The notes below the pieces were generated by a model. The model did no database searches. It had not been told where the DNA came from and worked only from the letters and a program-made list of their open reading frames with translations. A stretch of DNA of 64,000 nucleotides from Pristionchus mayeri (lineage: Eukaryota > Nematoda > Chromadorea > Rhabditida > Neodiplogasteridae), in NCBI GenBank assembly GCA_036245805.1, contig BTRK01000003.1, positions 31,947,215-32,011,214 on the forward strand. Direction: 5' to 3'. Each line of letters opens with the position of its first letter. Position 1 is the stretch's first letter. Positions 22,860 through 33,770 of the stretch are shown piece by piece. The translations under genes and the position numbers were made by a program.

Positions 22860-23408
22860 CTGAATCAGTCAATATAGTCGATCAAATATTACCACTCCAA
22901 TACGTGATTTTAATCCTCAGTGAACCATTGGCTATTATCTATTAGTGAAACGGAAACGCTAGCAGAGTTTGTCCATTTGATTTCTAACACAAGTTCGCCA
23001 CGCGATCATCGTGGTCTCTGTATAATTTAAGATAAAAGGTAATGATGAAACACTCGCGTTATTGGTTGCTTAGAAAATGCAATTCGCTAATATTTATAGG
23101 TTTTAGATGTCATTTATTTTATAGAATTTCCGCTAGACTCACTCGCTCAAGTGCTCGTCCATTGTCGCGCGAGCCTTCCACGAATTTGCAATGCTTGCAC
23201 GAGATAAATTTCATGCTGCAACGATTGAATAAATATTCAAATAAATGCATCAGATAACACTACATCGTGCGATCTCGAAAAAACACACGGTAGTCGTTTA
23301 TAAAGTGATCAACACTATTTTTAAAAGGCACTCGGTCGGATCGCGGTGATCATGTGACCTAATACTATAAAAAATCATTCATAGAGGTTAACAAAAAATC
23401 CAACGTAC

Positions 23409-23473
23409 GTTCTTCCTTTTCCACACTCGGATGCAGTTGTGTCCTCCTGCACCTTGGCCACATCGTCCACATT
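23409..23473 (-). pseudogene. Copy of zinc-finger-gene exon 11
   Basis: The minus strand starts after ATTGCAG and encodes NVDDVAKVQEDTTASE, followed by a shifted GKGR end. It is 65 bp against 64, so the frame is lost. Confidence 0.75.
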
Positions 23474-23657
23474 CTGCAATTGAAATACTTTTTCTCCCCG
23501 TATCGTTCGAAATAATCGAAGGAAGATCGCATCGCCAACTATATCTACCTTGTGAAACACTGCGTTGCAAGATCATAATTTCCAATGTTTTTATGTTTGG
23601 AATCTATGCGAATAATACGATTAGAGAAATACAAATATCCTCAATATTTCACCCAAC

Positions 23658-23769
23658 ATCATCTTGATCGCTGTCCTCCTCGTCCCCTTCTCTCTTCTTC
23701 CTCTTCATATTCAGCAGTGCTCTCAGTGTGGAAGAGGGCGGAGCAGAAGGAGCACGAGCGCGATCATCT
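23658..23769 (-). pseudogene. Copy of zinc-finger-gene exon 10
   Basis: It has exactly 112 bp like exon 10 and keeps the LNMKRKR-coding core. The acceptor CAG is lost (TTCGA). It lies in the same order relative to the exon 11 copy as in the 4.8-5.1 kb arm. Confidence 0.8.
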
Positions 23770-23825
23770 TCGAACAATATGCTATACATTCGTTTTCAAA
23801 GATAATTATTGTTTATGGCTCATCA

Positions 23826-23999
23826 TTCTTCCTCGCATTACCGATTGCAATATCACAGAGCAATGACTGACTACTGAAACACAAAGTTAGACGAGAATGT
23901 CACTTCACAAAAATACCCATAACTGCTCTAAATGCTAAATTCGCCAGATCTGGCATAGAAAATAAGCCAATAACACAGTACTGACATATATTCTGAATA
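23826..23999. repeat. Duplicated non-coding block, partner at 5170-5360
   Basis: It has the same order and orientation as 5170-5340. It ends at the Penelope-like insertion, and the homology (ATCGTTTCYTAGG) resumes at 24891. Confidence 0.8.
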
Positions 24000-24039
24000 C
24001 TGCTATTGTTCTTCGTGTAGCCAATGGGGGGACAAGAGT

Positions 24040-24414
24040 GTGGATCTTCAGTCAACAAATCGATATCTTGATCCCCCTGTCTGCTCGTTAGGCGATCGTT
24101 GCTTCTTCTGCCCTACTGGTGGATTCGGTTGTTGTCAGATCGCTGGTGTTGTCTACCTTATTAAGTGCACTCTCTGTTCACAATCGTACGTCGGTGAGAC
24201 TGGTAGACCCCTTCATCTAAGAGCGTATGACCGTTACAAGTCTGCTCGCAACCCCACTTGTCATATCTATAGACACAACGCATTTGCTATCCACTCTAAG
24301 AGTGATCACAATAGTGCCCCCATTCCACTGATTGGTTCCATTCTCCATCGTGAAACCAACACTTGTCGTCGTAAGATTGCCGAGGCGATGCATATTCTCA
24401 AGTTCCCGTCTTGA
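24040..24414 (+). pseudogene. GIY-YIG endonuclease domain of a Penelope-like element
   Basis: A 124-codon open frame contains VVYLIKCTLCSQSYVGETGR at residues about 47-66, the GIY-YIG core as written in Penelope-like elements. It is preceded by cysteines in a CFFC...CC arrangement and followed by a histidine-containing segment and HRETNTCRRKIAEAMHI. The frame stops at KFPS. One base shift later the usual ending continues (LNNRAELSKE, to about 24475), so a frameshift is present. In intact elements this domain sits C-terminal to the reverse transcriptase, which is missing here. Confidence 0.75.
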
Positions 24415-24737
24415 ATAACAGGGCAGAATTGTCTAAGGAGAACGCTCCCATTACACTTCAAACTCTCAATATCTAGCACTTCCCTTCTCTCTCTCCTCCC
24501 CTCTCTTATTGCTCTATCCATTTCACCTTATCTCTCGCTTCTTCCTCCCTCTTCCTTCTCCCTCCCCTTCTCACTCACTCTCTCGCCTCGTCTCTTCCCT
24601 TACCTTCCTCCCTCGTTCACTCATAACCTCGCACCCTGTCTCACTCATTTTGCACCCTCGTTCGATTCGCTTCGTTCTCGCGTTATATTGATTACCTGTC
24701 CCCTCCTAATCTGTTCTCTTGCATGTGTTAACCATGA

Positions 24738-24763
24738 CTGATGATGGGCGGACAGCCTGAAAC
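24738..24763 (+). other. Hammerhead-ribozyme-like core (unproven)
   Basis: CTGATGA (24738-24744) and GAAAC (24759-24763) flank a short stem GGGC/GCCT with loop GGACA. This is the conserved core layout of hammerhead ribozymes reported in Penelope-like elements. A matching cleavage strand with a NUH site was not found convincingly, so activity is not claimed. Confidence 0.35.
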
Positions 24764-24879
24764 GTCTCTCTTCGATAATGACTGAAGATCCACACCCTTG
24801 TCCCCCATTGGCTACACGAAGAACAATAGCAGTACTTCTCAACCATTTCAAGGATCACCGAGTATTCCCTTTTGATATT

Positions 24880-27471
24880 CTGAATATCGTTTCTTAGGCA
24901 ATGGTTGGGCGGGGGCGGAAATGCCATCGGAGGGGAAGGCACGTCTCCCATTCGATTCGCCACCGGGGAAAATCTATTCACATTCGATGCTCTCACTGCA
25001 GAAAGTCTATCGGAGCTTGTGCAGAAAGGTCTTTTGTGGCCCATGCCTCCACAATTGTGACATGTAATATTAGCAAACCGATTGTCACCATTGGTAGCAC
25101 ACATGAAATGATCATTGCCCTTGCCACCACATGTAGAGCATTGCTCGTCTCTCTCTCCACCATTCCATCCATTGATGTTACGATCTGAAGGTCTGACTGC
25201 ACTTCCACTTCGAGCATTTCTCATCTGAGGAGTACTACTATCTCGCTCTCTCCTATCCACATACTCAACTCGCTGGATGTACTTCTTCATCTCATCATAC
25301 GACTTGTTCTCATCATTCAGTCTGAGCAACTCAATGTAGTACTTGGTATCTTCATACAGAAGCAGCAACTTCAGTCGCTTCACTTCCTCCTGATTCTCAT
25401 ATCCATCATGCAACTTAGAAACCAAGTACTCCAAGTCATCACACACCGCATTAACTTCACGACTATTCACTGACAAATCTCTGTATTTCCTCTCCAAATC
25501 CAACTTAGCATACATCGCTCCACCCTGGCACTTATCTATCAGCCATTCCAGACAATCCCGAACACTCCTTCCATTTCCAGAATACTCTTCAGGGAGGGCC
25601 CCGTACTCTCTTCTCGCCCTTCCATCAAGATATTCGAGCAACATATGCTTTGCGGCTGCATCACCATACTGCTCGAATCCCAACAGGAATCCCTCCTTGA
25701 ATACCTTGCATTTCTCCTTGGATCCATCCCACTTTGCCAACGTCGGAAGATCCGATGGGTTGATCCTCACAGGATACTGGACGATTACTGTCTACTTCCA
25801 TCATACTGAGCACCACTAGTCATCCCTTCTCCCATGTATGGTAGACCATTGCGCATTGAACTGATGCTAATCTGCACCGGATTCTTATCCCTTCTCTCTC
25901 GCATTGATCCCAACACATTGGTATTGTACTGACCGGATGTCCTCCTTGCTTCGTTCTGCTCTCCAAACTCTCGCTCCCTCCAGATCGGTGCCCTTGTATC
26001 CGCGCTCGGTGGCGACGCGGGCAGCCTTTCTGATCTCCTCTGCTCGGGAAGCCTCTGAAGCAACAAAGTTCCGTCATTCTCTCGAGGTGGGACACCATTA
26101 TTTATAACATTACACCCACTCTGCTTCTGAGCCAACTCCTCACGAATCTTCTGGGCCAATTCATTCTCGGCCTTCTTTGCTTCCGTGTCTCTTCGCTGAT
26201 AGCAGTCGACTGCGTTGTCAACTTGACGACGCAGCCTCTCCACCTCTTCCATCAGTTCATGTCTCTCCGAGAGCTCGAGCTGAACAGAATTGAGTAAAGA
26301 CTCCTGCTCAACTACCTGCATCTCATCCATTACACTCTCAATTAACTGCCTTTGCCGATCTCTCTCATCTCTCAGCATAAGCAACTCATCTTTCTCTCTC
26401 CTCAGCATAAGCAACTCATCGGCCATATCAACTAAGTCATCGCACTGGACTCGATCTAATTGCTCGGTTGCTAGCTCCCTTATTCGACAATCCAGATTCT
26501 CAAGTTCATCATCTTCCTCATCGTACACCTGCTCATCATCCATCTATTCCGCCTCTTTCAGCTCTCTCTCAATCTTCTCAGCACACAATTGATCATATTG
26601 CGCTCGCAGTTCATCAAGAGAAGCGAAATCGGTACCATTCATAGCCTTGCTAATCGCTCCATTAAGCTCCTCAACTCTCGCTTTTTCATCGGTAAGCGCA
26701 GTTTCCAGACTAGCCCTGGCCTTATCTTCAGACCCTCTGGCAATCAATCATAGGTGTCCACGCCGCAGGCGAGGGGGGGGGGTACTGAGCAGCGCCCCAA
26801 ATTTGGGGCGCTGCTCAGTACCCCCCCTCGCCTCTATTCGTGGACACCTATGCAATCAATACTCCATGCAACATAGCCAAATCATCAGCTATCTTCTCCT
26901 TTTCAGCATCAAACAGCTTTTCAAACTCAGCAATTCCCTTTCCAGACACGCTCCTATCACGCTCTCTCTTCATCAGATTCTCTTTCAGATTGTCCACTCT
27001 TATTCCTACTCGCTTGATCACATCACGCGGTTTTTTACTCCGCTCGAGATTTTTCATTGTAGATCGAGTAGTGCGACCAACCTGTTCCTGGTGAGCTCCA
27101 CGCACCAGACGCTCTGCGATGAGGTCGTTCATCGCATCTCTATCACGCTGCGTCGCCGTCTTGCCCACGTCGACGTCTCCATCTACCATCTCCACGTCAT
27201 CACCTGGAGGAACTTTATTAGGGTCAGACTTCTCTACCGTCTCTCCATTCTCACTAGTACTCGGCTCCTGATTATCATCTCCACCACCCTTATCCTTCTC
27301 TTTGCCCAGTGTACCTTCATCAACCACTGCTGGAGCAGCATTATTGAGTTGAGTCCCTGGGTTGTTGAGGTTGGCAGCGTTGGGGTTGAGTTGAGTCCCT
27401 GGGGTATCGAGATCTCCCGCATGCTCGTCCTCATCAACGAGCGGATTCTCCACAATCTGCGACATTCTCAC
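24880..27471 (-). pseudogene. Retrotransposon gag-like gene, disrupted at least three times
   Basis: Reading right to left: an acidic N-terminal part (27471-26861), then the hairpin insertion (26749-26852), then continuation in the same frame to a TAG (about 26545). A coiled-coil, Glu/Arg/Leu-rich part follows (26543-25785). After a frameshift comes a gag core starting RINPSDLPTLAKWDG (25770 downward). Two zinc-knuckle-like motifs follow near 25165-25040: an irregular CSTCGGKGNDHFMC and a regular CX2CX4HX4C, CHNCGGMGHKRPFC. The frame ends where the Penelope-like element begins. The family (Gypsy or BEL/Pao) cannot be settled without pol. Confidence 0.7.
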
Positions 27472-28381
27472 TGGAAAGTGCTTTCAATTAAACAACCACG
27501 ATATTTCGTCACAGTGAAACTCGAACTCTCCACGCGAAATTACGAAATCACTCGCGACTCAAAATTACGAAATCTCGCTTCTTAAATCACAATTTATCCT
27601 CTCTTCGAACCGTTTTCGGCCCCCATATAAAGATAGCTAAGTCTTGCTAACCCAGAATCCACACAGAATAAAGGGAAGTTCGACCGCACACTCTATAGTT
27701 ACCCGTTTCCTTCAACGTGCGGTAACAGCAATTCAAAAAATCGGCGATAGGCTACCGCGCAACTTATGAAAATGCTGCCACACAGGCTAAGGAAAACGGG
27801 GTGACTCCACACAGAAGACACCTATCGAGGATCCACACAGAATACCTCGTTTGAGTGATCCTCACCACACAGGATCGGCTCACACAGGTACGAAAGTAAT
27901 GGAAGAAAAGAGAGTAAAAAGCAAAGAAGGAAAGAAAAGACTCAAGACTGGAAAGAAAGTTGACGAAAATCAAGAAGATACGCAGAAAACGGGCGAAACC
28001 TAATCCCAAAACGGCCCACTACTCGGCAAAACACAGGTAATCCAAGTTTAGATTATTGTAATAATTATTATCAAAACAAACAACAATAATCACACAAAAG
28101 ACGGACAAAATCGGACTAAAAATCGAAGAGAGAATTTTTGGGAAATTCGAAATTGTTAAGTAACCTTATCAGGGAAAAAGACAGAACGGCTGCACCCGCG
28201 TGTGCCGGGAAATTAAATTGATATTACTACTTGACGGCTTTAAGTACGGATTTGGGAAGAACTTGGTAATTATTTAAATTACAAGATTATTTGACTTAAT
28301 TATTTAATAACTTATAGCTTAAAACGAAGAATTACTATAAATTCACAGGGGAAATGGTCTCCTGGGGGCATTTCCTCTACA
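24891..28381 (-). mobile_element. Truncated retrotransposon: leader and gag only
   Basis: The segment replaces about 75 bp relative to the partner arm (5360-5435) and contains a gag-like coding region on the minus strand with an upstream leader (27472-28381). No protease, reverse transcriptase or integrase was seen, and only one candidate LTR-like region, with no second copy. A TATA-like TTTATATGGG lies near 27630 on the minus strand. Confidence 0.6.
26749..26852. mobile_element. 104-bp hairpin MITE with 8-bp target duplication
   Basis: Ends CATAGGTGTCCACG/CGTGGACACCTATG are perfectly inverted, and the whole element folds into a near-perfect hairpin around CCCCAAATTTGGGG. The direct repeat CAATCAAT flanks it (26741-26748, 26853-26860). 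Removing it with one repeat rejoins the gag frame. An 8-bp duplication suggests the hAT superfamily. Confidence 0.9.
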
Positions 28382-29455
28382 TTTTTATTAGTATTTATTA
28401 CTTCTTCATCGAAATTCCAAGAGGAGATCACTTTTTGATTGAGTTCAGTACATACAGGGTCATTTCCAATTAAAATTGATCGCATTGTCAAACGCGGACT
28501 CATTGTATAGGCTACTGTTTCAAATTTTGTTTGTTGAAAAACCTACTTTATTCGCATTGAAGGATGAGATCTAAAACCTAAATTAACAGCCAAGTAAATC
28601 ACAATATTATTGGCTCCACAATTCATAATTATTATTTTGGGTCTTCGTAAGGTCAACTTACTGTTGAATAGAAGTAAATTCGCTCATGAATTATTGCTGT
28701 GACACTTAATCACCTAGTCAGGATAAATTTCAAAATTAGAAACTATCAGAATTCGCATAAAGGGTATTAGACTATCGATCGATAACTTACGGTGTACGAT
28801 CTGTCCTCGGTCAGCACAAGACCCTGATTCAGGTCGAGAATTACTCTTTAATAAGAACGCGATTCTGTCGCATTATGTGCAGCGGAGCGGGAATCAGAGT
28901 TGCGTTTGGTGGAGAAGAATTGGATGGGTGAAACTGGCATGAACCCCTAGATAGTCACTGAAGATATCATGTCGAAAATAAGGAAGTAAAGTCGTGCGAT
29001 AAATGTTTGTCTCTATTATTGTATAAAACAACAATTGGAAATTGCCCTGCAAACATCACAGAGAAGACCAGAGATGACTGAGGAAGAACGCGATTTTTTC
29101 ACATCTCTCAACTCCCCAATATGTTTAGACCACGCGAGTGAGAGAGAGAGTAGAGTAGAGTAGGGTAGAGAGAGAGGAAGAAGGAACGTGGGAAATACGT
29201 GGGAAGAAGAACGTGGGAAATTGAGAGAGTCGGACTACCACAATACGTTTCAGTAGGCACACTCGATAACGAAACAATGAGGTATATTCATGTGTAACTT
29301 GATATTTCAAGAAAAGGGCGAGATACAAATGTCGGTAATTCTTTATCTAGTGCGTTTTTCATCTAATATTTTTCAGGTTTACGAGAAGTCGTCGAACAAT
29401 GGCTAGCATGTATGTACATGTGGTGGGCTGGAGAGGGGCTCAATCCTCTTGAGTT
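28382..29455. repeat. Segmental duplication, copy 2
   Basis: It is the partner of 9222-10075 in the same orientation. It preserves the uninterrupted target of the 3.8-kb palindrome (TTAT at 28395-28398). An extra 235-bp GAGAG/GTAGAG-rich block lies at 29128-29362. Confidence 0.9.
28786..28832 (-). pseudogene. Copy of the end of zinc-finger-gene exon 18
   Basis: The minus strand has TGACCGAGGACAGATCGTAC followed by ACCGTAAGTTATCGATCGAT, matching exon 18 and its donor. It is the partner of 9642-9690. Confidence 0.7.
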
Positions 29456-30588
29456 CCGTCGATCTTCGCTGTCTCCTCCTTCTCCTTCTCTTTCTCCTCC
29501 TCCTTCTCCTTATCCTTGTCCTTCGTCTCTGGTCTCGACTTGGCGTCCTCTCGGCCAGACACGAGACTCCTGAGAATTTGAAGTCAGTAGGATACGGTAT
29601 TCAGGGTGTCAGGATACGGTATCTACCGTAACCTCGACTTACTGCTCGCTCCTCTTCCGCTTCTCCTCATCAGCTTCTTCCGAGTCTCCAGCACTGTCCG
29701 ACTGGCGCTTCTTCGACCTACAAACAATTGTTAGTTTTCTAATTAATTAGCTGATTAGCCCACTTCTTCTTCCTCTTCTTATCCTTCGACTTGCTCTTCT
29801 TGCCTCCCTCACTTTTCTTCTTCGTATTGCGTGATCTGAATAAGTAATCTTTGATCTTTCTATATTAATAATTTCATTTAGAAATCGTGGTTTCATCACT
29901 AATTGTATCATGACTACATCGGCACGAGTCCTCCTTGATGCTTAAAAGGTGGCATGACGCAATAATTTTCAATCGTCCTTTAATCCTTTAATTCTCACTT
30001 CTTCTCCTTCTTCTCCTCATCTTCACTCGACTTCTCCTCCTCTTCCTTCTTTTTCTTCTCCTTATCAACCATGGGTTTCTTGGTCCACTCCTCCTCCTGG
30101 AATGATTCGCTAGTTATCAAGAATAATTAGTAAATCAACCTGGGCATCGAGCAGAGGTCGATCACTTCCGAAGACGCTGGTCTTGAACATCTGCAATTCG
30201 CATAGCAATATTAAAATATAAAAAAGTAACATGTGCCACATTATCGAACACCGTGAGTGCAGAAAACATTGAGCGGAGTCAATGCGGGAGTGTAGCAAAG
30301 CAAAAGACAGAATCGATCAATCACTCGCATTGGCATCACACTAGTTTATGTGCCTGCTGCTCCCACTGTAATTCGGCTGCCGTACCCCAATTGTCTCGAA
30401 ATCTGCCTGTGGCCGCACCACCTCGCTCCTCTCGTCCACGTACTCGCCCTGAATTTTCAGGATCATCAGGGGATACGGTAGGTCGATCGAACCTTGTGTT
30501 CGATCTCGTATTGAGTCTCCAGATTTTCGCTGCCCACCGGCGCTGCGACGGCGACAGCCACGGCAGTCGGCCAGCCAGCGAGCATCAT
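29440..30588 (-). CDS. Small Lys/Glu-rich protein, 194 aa, 7 exons (paralogue B)
   Basis: Function is not recognised. Exons on the minus strand: 30493-30588, 30386-30448, 30140-30190, 29999-30096, 29764-29835, 29643-29717 and 29440-29569. All are GT-AG and phases give 194 codons and a stop. The ATG ATG start follows a CTCTGCAG acceptor by 5 bases. The N-terminus is MMLAGWPTAVAVAVAAPV; residues about 33-70 are mixed (GEYVDERSEVVRPQADF, FKTSVFGSDRPLLDAQ). From residue about 75 it is nearly all Lys/Glu/Ser with several nuclear-localisation-like runs. It ends EETAKIDGTQED. First exon, last exon and flanks match paralogue A at 10062-10806; the middle exons are unrelated. A true upstream exon cannot be excluded. 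Confidence 0.7.
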
Positions 30589-30609
30589 GACTCCTGCAGA
30601 GAGGATTAA

Positions 30610-31190
30610 GGTAGGATAAGATCATGGAAGGTGGAGGGTACGGTAGGATGAGAGCACGGACGGTGGAGGGTACGGTAGGAAAGGGGCACGGTAGGCGTGG
30701 ATGGTAGGATAGGAGGGTACGGTAGGTGGAGGGTACGGAAAATACGGTAAGTGGAGGGTACGGTAGGATTAGGACGGGGTAGAGGGTACTGTAGGTGGAG
30801 GGTGGAGGGCACGGTAGGAGACGGTATGAAAGGAGAGTATGGGGGGTGCAGGTTTCAGTAGGAGAGGGGTACGATAGGTGGGTTCGGGAGGATGGGACAC
30901 TGTAGGCGGTGAGTACGGTAGGAGAAGGAATGGGGTAGGAGGGTACGTGTGAAGAGGGTACGGTATGTGCAGGATACGGTAGTAGTAGGAGGGTACGGTA
31001 GGTGGGAAGTATGGCAGAACGGTATTGTAGGAGACCGAATGGTTAGGAAGGCACGGTAGGTGGAGGGTATGGTAGTAGGATACGTAGGACGAGATTATGG
31101 TAGGCAGAGGGTAAGGGAGGAGGAGGGTACGGTAGGAGGAGGCAGTGGTGGAGGGCACGGTAGGTGGGGGGGCACGGAATTCACGAAGGG
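30610..31190 (+). repeat. Minisatellite of GTACGGTAGG units
   Basis: About 25 imperfect units of GGTGGAGGGTACGGTAGG type with variable spacing run across the interval, directly upstream of paralogue B. The first part is the same as 10845-10968; the rest is an expansion unique to this copy. Confidence 0.85.
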
Positions 31191-32709
31191 CACGAACCTG
31201 CAAGTGGTGGAAAATACGAAAAATAGAGAAAAATCAAATGAGAAAAATCAAACCTGAGCGAGCGTCTGCTCACGACGAGCGCAAGGTGATGGAATGAAAT
31301 GGAGAATGGGAGTGAGAGGGCAAGAGACGGGGGGGGGGGGGGGGGGAGTGAACAAAGGGCGATTAGTCCTCCTCGTGAAACGCGATCTCTCGCCTAATTT
31401 GAATGAGCTGATTGAGGGAGATGGAAATGAAGTAAATAATACGTGCACAATAGAAAAAAAGGTTAAATATTTCTGAAACGTTGTCCAGTGCATTATCATT
31501 GGTTTGGTAAATGGAATAATGCCGTTTGTATACTATAGTTTCACCTTCTTTGCCTTTGTTTCATGACGCCGCTACTCACTCGCTGAATACCGGAAAAAAG
31601 CATATATTCACCAATGGATGGGCTCTTGTTTCCATGCAAGCAGCTGCGATAGAAGTAGCATAACAAAGACGAAAGGACGCCATACTCCAGCTTGCACTCT
31701 TCTCCCTTCCTTCCCATCGCCTTCCTTCTCTTCTCCTGGCTTCCCTCGTCCTTCATCGATTTCTCTCTGAAGAGGACGAATAGTGGAGTACGTGAATCGA
31801 GAATTCTGCACTCTTCAACACAAAAAAGTGCGCGCTCTCTTCATATCCCTTACTCTCTCAATTTATCTGTCTAGTAGGAGAATGCGCACAACCAGGCTTC
31901 TTCTGCTGTTTCTGCTTTAGATTTGCAAAATTTTTTCGAGAGCTTGTTCAGCATTCAGCATGAGGGGCCTTTACTCCTACCGTACTCCTTGGGAAAGCAT
32001 GGCATCGTAGGAAACGGTCTCTTCATTCTGTACAGTATCTCTTTCGCCGAACCGCGAGGTCGCAGAATGATGAGAACATTTCCCAAGAAGCACCAGTTAC
32101 AACTCCCTTTTCCCCTCCTCAGCACTCGCCTCTTGCAAGAATCGATCACTGCAAGCACGCATTCTCCGCTCTGCTCTGCGCTTTCGCAACTCCCCCTCAC
32201 TACTCCCTCTCGCTCCTTTGTCAGCAAAGTGAAGCGAGAATTCGAAATTCAGCGCATTTCGAACTCTTCATCGACACTTTCCCTCATTTCTTCCTCCTTC
32301 TTTATTGTTGTGTCGCACTTCCGCTGGTTTCAATGCGAAGTCGCGCTTCTTCTCCCTCTTTCTCCACATTCTAGTTGTTCATCTCACGATTTCTAACCCC
32401 CGCAGACACTCTCCTATTTCCAGCTGTAGCGTAGTAACTGTGGAATCTGCGCGTGGAAACTTTGAGTTTCAGAGGCTATAGATATGGGAGTTGACAGTTC
32501 ACAAGCTTGTTTCTCCATGGGAATTATATCGAAATTGCTGCGTTCTCTGACTAAGCGACAGCGCTTTTCATCACTACTGGACAGCAGTCAGAGATTGCGC
32601 ATTGCAAGTCCCTCTTCCTTTCCTCCATCCAGCACCCTCCTCTCTCTCCCTTCTCTCCTTTCCCGCAGTAGTCGTTATCGAGCATCGATCAGAAGACAAC
32701 GTCGTTTAC
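31191..32709. other. Simple-sequence-rich DNA, no gene seen
   Basis: It contains a 17-base G run near 31331, pyrimidine-rich stretches and short open frames on both strands. No splice-consistent gene, domain or mobile element could be supported. Confidence 0.4.
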
Positions 32710-33209
32710 NNNNNNNNNNNNNNNNNNNNNNNNNNNNNNNNNNNNNNNNNNNNNNNNNNNNNNNNNNNNNNNNNNNNNNNNNNNNNNNNNNNNNNNNNNN
32801 NNNNNNNNNNNNNNNNNNNNNNNNNNNNNNNNNNNNNNNNNNNNNNNNNNNNNNNNNNNNNNNNNNNNNNNNNNNNNNNNNNNNNNNNNNNNNNNNNNNN
32901 NNNNNNNNNNNNNNNNNNNNNNNNNNNNNNNNNNNNNNNNNNNNNNNNNNNNNNNNNNNNNNNNNNNNNNNNNNNNNNNNNNNNNNNNNNNNNNNNNNNN
33001 NNNNNNNNNNNNNNNNNNNNNNNNNNNNNNNNNNNNNNNNNNNNNNNNNNNNNNNNNNNNNNNNNNNNNNNNNNNNNNNNNNNNNNNNNNNNNNNNNNNN
33101 NNNNNNNNNNNNNNNNNNNNNNNNNNNNNNNNNNNNNNNNNNNNNNNNNNNNNNNNNNNNNNNNNNNNNNNNNNNNNNNNNNNNNNNNNNNNNNNNNNNN
33201 NNNNNNNNN
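32710..33209. other. Assembly gap of 500 N
   Basis: Exactly 500 N bases, which usually marks a gap of estimated or unknown size. Confidence 1.
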
Positions 33210-33239
33210 GTAGAATCGCAGGTGGTTAGATCACTCCTC

Positions 33240-33770
33240 CTTCCTTCCAGCGTCGATCGATCGATGGCAATCCCCTTCTCACCATTCCATTGATTGCACT
33301 CGATGTGGACGCTATTGATTGATGAGGGAGCTGGGGACCGAGTAGCGAGAGAGCGTGCGGATTCGAGAGAGTCTCTCTCGCCCCTGTCTCTCCACATTGA
33401 AGTGAATGACGAGAGCCGGAGTCAGGAGCCGGAAAATCGATGGATCGATTGATCTCACCATGACACAACAGCCATTGATTGCATTGCGCCCCCGATGAGA
33501 GCGCTATCAATGAGACTCAGCGGCGAGAGAGCGGGCAAATTTGAGAGAGTCTCCCTCTCCCCTCCCCCCACTCTTCTCGTCACTGAAGTGCGAGAGGAGA
33601 GGGATCTGCGCCACTGGGCGCATTCGACTCGTTAGAGAGGGGGCGAGACAGTATGGAGTTTGAGGAGAGTCCCTCCTCCCCCTCTCTACAACGGGGGGCT
33701 TCCAGGCTGGTGTGAGGCCGCCTCCCTCCTGACCCGCTCTCAGTGTGCCTCACTCGAATGCCCACTCTCA
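33240..33770 (+). repeat. Diverged tandem repeats of about 170 bp
   Basis: Three successive segments share ATTGATTGCA, CGAGAGAGCG, GAGAGAGTCTC and CACTGAAGTG-like words in the same order (starting near 33280, 33465 and 33600). They lie beside the gap. Confidence 0.5.

Larger units (their letters stand above)
24000..24878 (+). mobile_element. 5'-truncated Penelope-like retroelement
   Basis: The insert is flanked by the 12-bp direct repeat ATATTCTGAATA (23988-23999 and 24879-24890). It begins with an inverted copy of its own 3' part (24000-24054 against 24778-24832, CTGCTATTGTTCTTCGTG), and has a 46-base tail after that repeat. It encodes a GIY-YIG nuclease domain but no reverse transcriptase. 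Inverted pseudo-LTR-like ends, a tail and variable target duplications are typical of Penelope-like elements. It sits beside the truncated end of a retrotransposon gag. Confidence 0.75.

Noticed and set aside
24738..24800. Complete, active hammerhead ribozyme
   Set aside because: The CTGATGA and GAAAC core is present, but no convincing cleavage-site strand or helix I/III pairing was found by eye.
26647..27585. 312-codon plus-strand frame
   Set aside because: It lies opposite the gag coding strand, crosses the hairpin MITE and has no recognisable domain; it is a shadow of gag.
27472..28381. Intact LTR of the gag element
   Set aside because: No second copy exists in the window and the characteristic end dinucleotides with duplication could not be fixed.
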